Part shown: one piece after another, positions 55,154 through 63,370 of the stretch
Numbering within the stretch: position 1 is the stretch's first letter
Layout of the letters: every line of letters starts with the position of its first letter
Assembly: GCA_964563155.1 (NCBI GenBank)
Contig: CAZLVL010000015.1
Coordinates: 1-64,000 of the forward strand
Reading direction: 5' to 3'
DNA length: 64,000 nucleotides
Source: DUPQ01 sp964563155
GTDB lineage: Bacteria; Bacillota; Clostridia; DUPQ01
Notes under the pieces: model-generated
What the model saw: the letters and a program-made list of their open reading frames with translations, nothing else
The model's database searches: none
Told to the model about the DNA's origin: nothing
Translations under genes and position numbers: made by a program

Positions 55154-58047
55154 TCTTTAATTACCTCTATGTTATAAGATTCTATAATATCGTTGATTTT
55201 TAAATCATTAAACCTTTCAATGGACATACCACATTCATAGCCAGCTGCAACTTCTCTAACATCATCTTTAAAACGTTTTAAAGAACTTAGCACACCATCA
55301 TATACAGTAATACCATCTCTTACTAATCTTACTTTGGACTTTCTGAATATCTTGCCATCTAAGACCATACAACCTGCAACTGAACCAACTCCAGTAACCT
55401 TGAAGATTTCTCTTACTTCAGCATGTCCATAGACAACTTCTTTTGTCTTAGGCTCTAACATACCCTTCATGGCCTTTTCCAAGTCTTCTATAGCATCATA
55501 AATTACATTGTAAAGTCTAATATCTACAGACGCTTGTTTTGCTGCTTCATTTACATTACCTAAAGGTCTTACGTTAAATCCTACAATAAGAGCTCCTGAA
55601 ACCTCAGCTAAAGAAACGTCAGTTTCTGTAATGGTTCCTACTGCAGCATGTACCACATTAATTCTAACTTCATCAGTGGATAATTTAACTAAAGAATCAC
55701 TTAAAGCCTCAACAGAACCTTGAACATCAGCTTTAACAATAATATTCAAGTCTTTAATATCACCAGCTTGTATCTTTTCAAACAAGTCATCCAAGGTAGT
55801 TATCTTCTTGGTTGTTCTTTGCATTTGTCTTTCATGCTTACGTCTTTCAGCCAAGGATTTAGCTGTTCTTTCATCATTAACAGCATAGAATATTTCACCA
55901 GCATCAGGTGGTGAGTCTAGACCCAGTATTTCAACAGGCATAGAAGGTCCAGCACTTTCAATTACCTTGCCCCTATCATCATAAAGAACTTTAATGTTTC
56001 CAACTGAAGTACCAGATATAATATAATCTGTTTTTTGTAAAGTACCTCTTTGTATTAGTAAAGTAGTAATAGTTCCAGCTCTTTCCACTCTTGACTCTAA
56101 AACAATACCCTTTGCTTGACTGTTAGGATTAGCTTTTAGTTCAAGTATTTCTGCTGATAACAAGATGGTTTCTAGTAGATCGTCAACACCTTGTCCAGTT
56201 TTAGCTGAAACTGGGATACACTCTATTTCACCACCAAACTTTGTGGCTATTAGGCTGTGTTCCATAAGCTGTTGCATAACTCTATCAGGATTTGCTGCTG
56301 GTAAGTCTATTTTGTTAATTGCAATAATAATAGTAACATTAGCGGCTTTAGCGTGGTTAATAGCCTCTATTGTTTGGGGCATAATACCATCATCAGCTGC
56401 AACTGTTATAATTGCTATATCAGTAACATCTGCTCCTCTTTTACGCATAGATGTAAAGGCTTCGTGACCTGGAGTATCTAAAAAGGTAATAAACTTATCA
56501 TGAACCTTAACCTTATAAGCACCAATATGTTGTGTTATTCTACCAGCTTCTTTTTGAGCTACATTAGAATTTTTAATATAGTCTAAAAGTGAGGTTTTTC
56601 CGTGGTCAACATGACCCATAACTACCACAACAGGAGGTCTATCCTGTAAATCTTCAGGCTTATCATCTTCATCATCAAACAAAATATCTTCTTCAGTTAC
56701 AATATTCTCTAATTCACTGGTAATACCGTATTCGTCAGCTACCAAGGCTGCTGTATCAAAATCAATATTTTCATTAATACTCATGACATCAGCGCCCATC
56801 ATAAGTAATTTACCTAAAACGTCTGAGCCTGTCTTCTTAATTTTTTCAGCAAACTCTTTTACAGTCATTTCTGGAGGTAATTTAACAAATTTTAGTACTT
56901 CAATTTGAGGCTTGATACCCTCTTTTTTCTTTCTTCTTCTTCTTTTAGCACCATCATTATAGAAGGTGTTAAAAATATCATCATCTGTTAATTTTCCTGT
57001 ATCAATGGCACTTTTTGGTGTAATTAAATTCTTATCGAATTTATCTTGTCTAGAAGCTGCATATCTATCAACAGAGGTTTCCTTCTTAGTGTCTTTAGCA
57101 GAAGACTTGTCTGCTGGCTTTTTACCATAATCTTTTTTAGGTGTTCTAGCTTTATCATGCTTTAAAGGTATAGTTTCTGCAGGTTCATCAGAAGTTCCTC
57201 TTTTAACATATGGTTTACCTTTTGCTTGTTGTGTACCAGGCTTTTTAAATCTATCATCATCCTTTGTAGCACCAGTAGGTCTTGGGCCAGTAGGTCTTGG
57301 GCCTGTTTGTCTTGAATCTTTGGCAGGTCTATCTTGGCCTCTTTTATCATCTCTTCTATCGCTTCTAACACTTTTAGTCTTATCATCAACAAAAGTAGCT
57401 CTTTTATCTTTTTCAAAAACCTTTTTCTCAGTTTTTTTATCAACCACTTCTTTTGTTTCAACCTTAGGACTTTTATCTAAATCAATATCAACTTTTGTTT
57501 CAACTTTTTCATCAGTCTTAAGATCTGCTTTATGCTCAACTTTGGCTTTAACTTTTGTATCATCTAAAATATCAGCTTTTAAAGCAGGTTCTTCTTCAGT
57601 TTTTGTTTTTACTACATGCACTTTAGCCTCAGCCTTTTCAACTTTCTTAGTACTAGCTTCTTTTTCGGGCTTTTTGCTTTTTTCTTCATGTTTAATATGC
57701 CTAATAGTGGATTTGGTTTCTCCATCCTTGGTTGTCTTTACAACTACCACTACAGGTTTTCGGTCTTTTTCATCCCCTTTATCTTTTGTTAAAGATTTGG
57801 CAGGTGCCTTTATTACAACAGTCTTGCTGGGAGAATCTGAAGAAGGAGCGGATATAGTAACACTTTTTTCTGATTTACTAGTGCTTGATGGCCTTTTAAT
57901 TCTATAGGCATCATAAAGCATTTGTTCTTGAGATTCTGTTAAGACTGTATTAACATTACATACAATACCCAGTTGTTCTAGACGTCTTATGACCTCACTG
58001 GGCTTTTTATCTATTTCTTTTGCTATTTCGTTTACTCTTTTCCCCAT
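55150..58047 (-). CDS. infB: Translation initiation factor IF-2
   Basis: IF-2 brings fMet-tRNA to the ribosome. The 965-residue protein has a short IF2_N domain at the start (KRVNEIAKEIDKKPSEVIRRLEQLG), a long charged Lys/Glu/Asp linker (about 55-370) with a PRPTG repeat, a second IF2_N domain (about 395-445), and the GTPase (GHVDHGKTSLLDYI, DTPGHEAF, INKIDLP). Domains II-IV to the C-terminus follow. It starts 37 bp after ylxR with AAGGAG. Confidence 0.97.
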   Translation of the reverse strand: MGKRVNEIAKEIDKKPSEVIRRLEQLGIVCNVNTVLTESQEQMLYDAYRIKRPSSTSKSEKSVTISAPSSDSPSKTVVIKAPAKSLTKDKGDEKDRKPVVVVVKTTKDGETKSTIRHIKHEEKSKKPEKEASTKKVEKAEAKVHVVKTKTEEEPALKADILDDTKVKAKVEHKADLKTDEKVETKVDIDLDKSPKVETKEVVDKKTEKKVFEKDKRATFVDDKTKSVRSDRRDDKRGQDRPAKDSRQTGPRPTGPRPTGATKDDDRFKKPGTQQAKGKPYVKRGTSDEPAETIPLKHDKARTPKKDYGKKPADKSSAKDTKKETSVDRYAASRQDKFDKNLITPKSAIDTGKLTDDDIFNTFYNDGAKRRRRKKKEGIKPQIEVLKFVKLPPEMTVKEFAEKIKKTGSDVLGKLLMMGADVMSINENIDFDTAALVADEYGITSELENIVTEEDILFDDEDDKPEDLQDRPPVVVVMGHVDHGKTSLLDYIKNSNVAQKEAGRITQHIGAYKVKVHDKFITFLDTPGHEAFTSMRKRGADVTDIAIITVAADDGIMPQTIEAINHAKAANVTIIIAINKIDLPAANPDRVMQQLMEHSLIATKFGGEIECIPVSAKTGQGVDDLLETILLSAEILELKANPNSQAKGIVLESRVERAGTITTLLIQRGTLQKTDYIISGTSVGNIKVLYDDRGKVIESAGPSMPVEILGLDSPPDAGEIFYAVNDERTAKSLAERRKHERQMQRTTKKITTLDDLFEKIQAGDIKDLNIIVKADVQGSVEALSDSLVKLSTDEVRINVVHAAVGTITETDVSLAEVSGALIVGFNVRPLGNVNEAAKQASVDIRLYNVIYDAIEDLEKAMKGMLEPKTKEVVYGHAEVREIFKVTGVGSVAGCMVLDGKIFRKSKVRLVRDGITVYDGVLSSLKRFKDDVREVAAGYECGMSIERFNDLKINDIIESYNIEVIKE
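57272..57316 (-). repeat. 15-bp tandem repeat in infB linker
   Basis: Two perfect copies of a 15-bp unit (57272-57286, 57287-57301) and a degenerate third copy encode repeated GPRPT. It keeps frame and probably varies linker length. Confidence 0.7.
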
Positions 58048-58084
58048 ATATTTCTCCTTAATTTAAAGGCCTTATAATCCTTGT

Positions 58085-58357
58085 TTATACTTCTTCTATG
58101 TAATCATAAAGGTTTTTATACAATTCCTCATATTTCAAACCTGGGAAATTTCTCTCAATTATGTGCAGTTTCTTAGACTTATCTAAGCATTCCCTATTTT
58201 TACATATATAAGCGCCTCTTCCGTTCTTCTTTCCAGTTAAATCCATTAAGACACTTTTCTCTTCAGAAAGAACCAATCTAATAAGGTCTTTTTTGGGCTT
58301 CATGTCTCTGCACACAAGACACATTCTCATTGGTACTTTTTTAGTCTTCCTCACCAT
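58085..58357 (-). CDS. ylxR: YlxR family RNA-binding protein
   Basis: This is a 90-residue YlxR protein with MRMCLVCRDMKPKKDLIRLVL, a GRGAYICKNRECLDKS motif and a basic surface. YlxR proteins (also called RnpM in B. subtilis) bind RNA and have been linked to RNase P control. It starts within the last codons of nusA, at the ATG 58355-58357, where nusA codons supply a GGTGA site; a GTG four codons earlier is an alternative. The L7Ae-like gene ylxQ often found between ylxR and infB is absent. Confidence 0.92.
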   Translation of the reverse strand: MVRKTKKVPMRMCLVCRDMKPKKDLIRLVLSEEKSVLMDLTGKKNGRGAYICKNRECLDKSKKLHIIERNFPGLKYEELYKNLYDYIEEV

Positions 58358-59531
58358 GTTGATCTTCACCGCTATCTATATATATTGCATCCAAATCACT
58401 TAAGACAGGTTTTTCCTGAATTAGTGGTTCGTCTGAAATCAAATTCTGTTCAATAATATTTCTAAGTTCAGTTTCAGGTATAATATCAATTTTCCAATTT
58501 GTAAGTTTAGCAGCTAATCTGGCATTTTGTCCTTCTTTACCTATAGCCAATGACAATTGGTTATCAGGTACAGTAACACGGGCTTTTATTTCTGATTCAC
58601 CAGCATCATTCAAGGCTTCAAGAATATCTACTCTAGAAACATCAGCAGGACTTAAGGCTGCTGAAATATATTGGGCAGGATTTGGACTCCACTCAACTAT
58701 ATCGATTTTTTCTCCTCTTAACTCTTCAACTACATTGGAAACTCTTATTCCCCTATGGCCTATGCAGGCACCAGTGGCATCAACATTGGCATCTTGAGAA
58801 AATACTGCAATCTTTGTTCTTGCACCAGGTTCTCTTGCTATATCTTTAATCTCAACAATACCATTTTGAATTTCTGGAACTTCCATTTCAAATAGTCTTT
58901 TTACTAAATCAGGATGGGTTCTTGAAACAAAAATCTTAGGTTCTTTGCTGGTTTTCTTAACATCAAATACAAAGGCTTTAAACTTTAGGTTAACTCCATA
59001 TCTTTCGCTGGAAACTTGTTCTTTTCTAGGTAAGATTGCTTCAGTATTACCAAGGTCTAAATAAACTGTTTCATTTTCAACCCTTCTAACTACTCCTGTA
59101 ACAATCTCTTTAAGCTTGTTTTCATAAATATCTAAGATTTTTGTTCTTTCTGCATCCTTGATTCTTTGAAGTATAACTTGCTTAGCTGTTTGGGCTGCAA
59201 TTCTTCCAAAGTCTTTGGGAACCATCTTTTCTTCAAACTTAAGAAAATAACCTACTTCTACATCCGCATATTCTCTTGCTTCATCTATTAACATATCGTT
59301 TTGTTCATCAACTATTTCATCAACTATATTCTTAACCTTGTATAGAGTGAAATCACCTGTGTTTATGTCCATTTCAACTTCAATGTTTTGTTCTGATCTA
59401 GTATGTTTTTTGTAAGCGGAAGCTAGGGCTGCCTCAATTGCTTCAATTAGAGTATCCCCTTCTATTCCTCTTTCTCTTTCTATTTGTCTTATGGCTTCAA
59501 TTAAATCTGTATTTTGTCTTAAGCCGCTCAT
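58341..59531 (-). CDS. nusA: Transcription termination/antitermination factor NusA
   Basis: NusA binds RNA polymerase and modulates pausing and termination. The 396-residue protein has the N-terminal domain, an S1 domain (about 130-200; VTGVVRRVENETVYLDLG), and two KH domains with VDATGACIGHRGIRVSNV and VPDNQLSLAIGKEGQNARLAAKLT. It lacks the C-terminal acidic repeats of E. coli NusA, as is normal in Firmicutes, and ends in a short acidic tail. It starts after AGGAGGAAG, 12 bp after rimP. Confidence 0.97.
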   Translation of the reverse strand: MSGLRQNTDLIEAIRQIERERGIEGDTLIEAIEAALASAYKKHTRSEQNIEVEMDINTGDFTLYKVKNIVDEIVDEQNDMLIDEAREYADVEVGYFLKFEEKMVPKDFGRIAAQTAKQVILQRIKDAERTKILDIYENKLKEIVTGVVRRVENETVYLDLGNTEAILPRKEQVSSERYGVNLKFKAFVFDVKKTSKEPKIFVSRTHPDLVKRLFEMEVPEIQNGIVEIKDIAREPGARTKIAVFSQDANVDATGACIGHRGIRVSNVVEELRGEKIDIVEWSPNPAQYISAALSPADVSRVDILEALNDAGESEIKARVTVPDNQLSLAIGKEGQNARLAAKLTNWKIDIIPETELRNIIEQNLISDEPLIQEKPVLSDLDAIYIDSGEDQHGEED

Positions 59532-59543
59532 TTATTCTTCCTC

Positions 59544-59999
59544 CTAAAATTCAAAAAAGCGTGTAATCTTTGAGATTTCTTTATTTTCAAAGGACTTTTG
59601 CTGTCCTTCAATTTCTATAATTGTGTTAAGTTCGTCCCTATTTAACAAGACTCCTTCAAAACTTTTCTTTCCTTCAAACTGTTTATATAATTTAATACTT
59701 ACCTTTGAGCCTTTAAATACTTCAAACTCTTTATTGGTTCTTAAACTCTTTGCATAGCCTGGTGAACATACTTCCAATTTAAATGGTACATCTATATCCA
59801 TAAGGTCAATCTCAGGATCTATAGCTCGGTGAAGCTTTTCACATAAATCAATAGTAATTCCTGTATCTTTGTATATGTATATTCTTAAAAACTTTTCCTT
59901 GTTTTCAGTAAGATACAAGACATCTAACACTTCAACACCAATCTTTTTGGCCTCTTCTTCAGCTATTTTGTAAGTAGTTTCTATAAATTCTTTTTTCAT
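59544..59999 (-). CDS. rimP: Ribosome maturation factor RimP
   Basis: RimP helps 30S assembly. The 151-residue protein has the family pattern EEEAKKIGVEVLDVLYLTE, FLRIYIYKD, CEKLHRAIDPEIDLMDIDVPFKLEVCSPG and a C-terminal Sm-like fold. Three start codons lie in a row (GTG, ATG, ATG); I use the last, 59997-59999, whose spacing from GTAGGTG is best. The leader is preceded by the hairpin at 60019-60040. Confidence 0.93.
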   Translation of the reverse strand: MKKEFIETTYKIAEEEAKKIGVEVLDVLYLTENKEKFLRIYIYKDTGITIDLCEKLHRAIDPEIDLMDIDVPFKLEVCSPGYAKSLRTNKEFEVFKGSKVSIKLYKQFEGKKSFEGVLLNRDELNTIIEIEGQQKSFENKEISKITRFFEF

Positions 60000-60018
60000 C
60001 ATCACCTACTCAAAAATT

Positions 60019-60040
60019 AAAGAGTGGCAAGCCACTCTTT
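60019..60040 (-). terminator. Terminator-like hairpin, candidate rimP-nusA attenuator
   Basis: AAAGAGTGG pairs with CCACTCTTT around a 4-base loop and is followed on the minus strand by AATTTTTG. It lies between the promoter at 60053-60081 and rimP, starting about 6 bases after the predicted transcript start. It may end the polC-like transcript and also attenuate the new one. Confidence 0.7.
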
Positions 60041-60052
60041 TGTACTTTAGAA

Positions 60053-60081
60053 AATATATCACAAGTATGCAATATTGTCAA
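60053..60081 (-). promoter_or_regulatory. Strong promoter of the rimP-nusA-infB operon
   Basis: On the minus strand consensus TTGACA (60076-60081), 17 bp, and TATATT (60053-60058) preceded by TGA, giving an extended -10. It lies in the 3' gap of the polC-like gene and drives transcription straight into the hairpin at 60019-60040. Confidence 0.75.
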
Positions 60082-60091
60082 CTTTTACTGG

Positions 60092-63000
60092 CTAAATATC
60101 GAAAATAACCTGAGAACTAACATCAATACTTCTAAGATAACCATCTCTTTGAAGTCTGTCTTTTAAATCCAAACTAATACCTGTTTTAAAAAGGAAATCC
60201 TCTAAACTTACAAAAGGTCTTTTGTTATATATAGTATTCATTTCTTCTTCAGAAAGATAACCAATAAATTCTAAGGGTTCAATTAAGGTTTTAAAATCAT
60301 CTTTAGCTACATAGTTATCTCTACCTGACAAAAGCACATCTGATTTTTCAATTTTAAAGAGATTTATGTACTTACTTCTATCATTTTTATACCTATTAAT
60401 ATATTCAAGAGCAAACTCTTGTGGATAGTTATCTTGATACCACTTTAAGGTAAGTAGATTTTTTGCGTGTATTAGGGCTTCTTTATTAGTAATAGCGTAT
60501 TCAATCTTTCTAGCTGCTTCTTTATGCATTTCAGAGATTTGAGATAATCTCTCAATATCTTCTTCAAAGCATATAATATCTAAAACTTCAGCTAATCTTT
60601 GTCTTAATAAATCCTTTCCATTATCAAACCAGGTTCCCTTTCCATAGGCTAATCCCAAACATCCTAGAAATTGTTGAAATACTATGGGCTTAACTGTTTC
60701 TATAACATCTCTTAGTTTTGGGTCTGGAGTAACTTCATAGACCTTAGAAAAATCCATTGCTTCTATTGTGTTGTAATCAGGCATCTGTTTTGTCCATTTA
60801 TTTAGATTACTAATCATAGTCAAATCTTGATTTGGTTTTAAATAGATGGTAGGAAAGTATTCTTTTAAGATATCTGCACTAAAATAGGTTACAATCTCGT
60901 CTTTTTCTATTTTTACAGGAGTAAAATCATAAATGCTATAACCTTTATATAAAAAGTGAATAACAGTATACTTATCAAATTTCACGAAAAATGGTCTATA
61001 CTTATCTGAGTTTTCTAAAAGAAGTTTTTCAATTTCTAAAATATACTCTGCTGGAACATGTAATTTAAATTCTTTTCCAGTTTCTGGTATCATACCGCTT
61101 AAACAATCTTTACATAGCATACTAAAAATATATGGAAAAGGCATGCTCTCAGCATAGTAAAGATATTGATTTTTGGTTAAGTAATCCATTATTTCTTTTA
61201 AAAGAATAACTAAAGAAGCTTTTCTTTCTTTAAGTATTTGATTAATTTCTTTTTTAAATTCTTCACTTTCATCGTCTAACTGCATAAGTTTTGCATTTTC
61301 TAATACATCTTCTATTTCATAAAACTTCTTTATAGGCTCTATTGTTTCTATAGTCTTACTTAAGATATTTGGATTTTCTACAATTACTCTATTTGCAATA
61401 CTTTTTTCTAAATAAGAAAACTCTTCCAACAATTCATTTGTTGTCTTAAACTCTTCTTTATCCAAACTATTTGGAAAGGAGCTTGCAATTCCCAATACAT
61501 TACTCTTATGAATTCGTTCACATAAAAACTTATTAATATTTCTTAACTCATCAGCTTTTGTGATTAAGTTACCTGCTACAAGTCTATTTAAATGATTGTC
61601 AGATAAAATATTGATGTAATCATAAAACTCCATTCTTGCATCTAAGAGCTCTTTACTAACATCAGAAAATAATAGACTATATATCTCTCCTTCACTGTTG
61701 TATGATCCTATAAATAGTCCTTTTCTGTAAGCTTGAAGATAGCTTCTAGGGATATTTTCCCAATCAGTTTTATTTTTAGAAATAAGTCTATATAGGTTTT
61801 TTAAACCTTCCTTGGTTTTTACAGTTAGTGAGACATTATAAGATTTGTATTTGTCTTTTTCAGCCCAATCTTTTTTTGCTATAAATTTAGGTATATCCGA
61901 ATAATTAGTAAAATGCTTTGAAAGTAAGTTTACAATTTTCTCTCCAATTTCCACTAAATTTTCTAATTTTGAACCTAACATGAGTAAGAAGGTTTCACTG
62001 GTATAGCGTTTATTATCAATAACTTCAAATATTCTTTTAATATCCAATACAAAAAGACCACTTTTTACTAAAGTTGGTAGATAAGTATCTTCTAGGGCTT
62101 CAGAAAAATAGTAAAGAGGCATATCTTTACAGAAATTACTAATGCCAACTAAATCTTCCTTATTAAAAAATACCTTTTCAATGCTCTTATCTTGGTTAAT
62201 TTTAAGCATATTTACTCTTTTATCATCTGTTAGAGCAATACATAGTTCATAGTCAATATTTCTTTTAATTAAATTGTATACTCCCCCATCTTCTGTCATT
62301 AGTACAGGAAGCTTAGCTGAGTAAATAGGCTTAAAATTGTATTGAGAACCTAGCATCTTTTTATTTATTTCTAAAAATGAATAAATATCTTCTTGGGGTA
62401 ATACTCCAAAGGCAGTATGTTTCCATTTAGAAATGGTCTCTAAAAGCAGATCAATATTAACAGCATTTGTATCAAAATTGAACTCTATCCTTTTAACCTT
62501 AGATTTATCTTGTCTTGATGTTATGTTTATTTCTTTTACAGAGTCAACATTTATAAAATACTCACTTTTATATCTATCTAGTTGATGTTTTCCCTTAACA
62601 TAGACTAATCTTGATTGAGATAGTATTTCTATATAATTTTTTATAGCCTCAGCACCTTTATTAAAAAACTTTTTACATACAATACTTCCACTAGAGTCTT
62701 TTAGTCCAAATTCTATTAAGTATGAATACTGAGTATCAATCTCTTTAAAGTATGTTACCTTTCCTTCGAGTAAGACCTTGTAAATATCAGAACTTAATTC
62801 CATTATTTTTAAACTGCTCTTAATATCTTCTGATTTTTCAAATTCTTCATCAGAAATATCAGGTACTATTTCTGGCCTATATATTGGTTCTTTTAAAATA
62901 CTTTCATAGGATTTTTCTAAAAGTTTATCAGCATCTGGGCTTTCTTTAAAAGATAATTTAAACTGATAGCCTATGTTTAACCTTTTAGCAGTATTTATAA

Positions 63001-63370
63001 AAAAGGAATCTAAAGCACTCGGTTCTACAAGCCTTGTCACCTGAATAGGAAGAAAAACCTCTACAGACCTATCAAAGATTTTATACTCACTTAAACTTTT
63101 GAATATTGCAAGTAACTCAAACTCAAGAAAAAAAGAAGATATCGCATCTTGAACATAAAAATCAAGCATATTTAGATCCAGATCTTTATGTGTAATATCT
63201 AAACTAATCTTTTTGATATTTGAAGAAAACTTATACTTATCTTTAAGATTTTCTAAAAGAAGAGAATATTTTTCGTACTCAATATATTTAGTAGAAAATA
63301 TCTTTATTACTAATTCTTTTTTTTCTTTAAAAAATATGAACTTTTCCACTACAATATTTTTATCTAGCAT
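60092..63370 (-). CDS. Degenerate PolC-like protein (predicted inactive DNA polymerase III alpha paralog)
   Basis: This 1092-residue protein can be aligned by eye to PolC (about 1430 residues): N-terminal domain (1-190), OB fold (195-285), PHP first half (KRIEFNFD, 293-300), a shrunken exonuclease remnant (about 370-500), PHP second half (GLKNLYRLIS 522-531, YRKGLFIGS), palm and fingers (EEFSYLE, IYDFTPV, ETVKPIVFQQFLGCLGL) and the final HhH (PFVSLEDFLF). The PHP histidines (HLH to NFD, TDH to LPQ) are lost. The palm catalytic DxD is replaced by E767/K769, and the third Asp by Tyr843; the zinc finger is absent. It is open throughout. It sits at the conserved ispG-polC-rimP position and overlaps ispG by 7 bp. 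The role is unknown; a scaffold or partner of a second polymerase is inference. Confidence 0.8.
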   Translation of the reverse strand: MLDKNIVVEKFIFFKEKKELVIKIFSTKYIEYEKYSLLLENLKDKYKFSSNIKKISLDITHKDLDLNMLDFYVQDAISSFFLEFELLAIFKSLSEYKIFDRSVEVFLPIQVTRLVEPSALDSFFINTAKRLNIGYQFKLSFKESPDADKLLEKSYESILKEPIYRPEIVPDISDEEFEKSEDIKSSLKIMELSSDIYKVLLEGKVTYFKEIDTQYSYLIEFGLKDSSGSIVCKKFFNKGAEAIKNYIEILSQSRLVYVKGKHQLDRYKSEYFINVDSVKEINITSRQDKSKVKRIEFNFDTNAVNIDLLLETISKWKHTAFGVLPQEDIYSFLEINKKMLGSQYNFKPIYSAKLPVLMTEDGGVYNLIKRNIDYELCIALTDDKRVNMLKINQDKSIEKVFFNKEDLVGISNFCKDMPLYYFSEALEDTYLPTLVKSGLFVLDIKRIFEVIDNKRYTSETFLLMLGSKLENLVEIGEKIVNLLSKHFTNYSDIPKFIAKKDWAEKDKYKSYNVSLTVKTKEGLKNLYRLISKNKTDWENIPRSYLQAYRKGLFIGSYNSEGEIYSLLFSDVSKELLDARMEFYDYINILSDNHLNRLVAGNLITKADELRNINKFLCERIHKSNVLGIASSFPNSLDKEEFKTTNELLEEFSYLEKSIANRVIVENPNILSKTIETIEPIKKFYEIEDVLENAKLMQLDDESEEFKKEINQILKERKASLVILLKEIMDYLTKNQYLYYAESMPFPYIFSMLCKDCLSGMIPETGKEFKLHVPAEYILEIEKLLLENSDKYRPFFVKFDKYTVIHFLYKGYSIYDFTPVKIEKDEIVTYFSADILKEYFPTIYLKPNQDLTMISNLNKWTKQMPDYNTIEAMDFSKVYEVTPDPKLRDVIETVKPIVFQQFLGCLGLAYGKGTWFDNGKDLLRQRLAEVLDIICFEEDIERLSQISEMHKEAARKIEYAITNKEALIHAKNLLTLKWYQDNYPQEFALEYINRYKNDRSKYINLFKIEKSDVLLSGRDNYVAKDDFKTLIEPLEFIGYLSEEEMNTIYNKRPFVSLEDFLFKTGISLDLKDRLQRDGYLRSIDVSSQVIFDI

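Noticed and set aside
57320..57907. 195-codon plus-strand frame opposite infB
   Set aside because: It is the antisense of the Lys/Glu/Asp-rich linker, giving a low-complexity Ser/Phe/Leu/Thr protein without a ribosome site.
60092..63370. Ordinary catalytically active PolC
   Set aside because: Position and outline fit, but length and all aligned catalytic residues do not, so a plain polC call would mislead.
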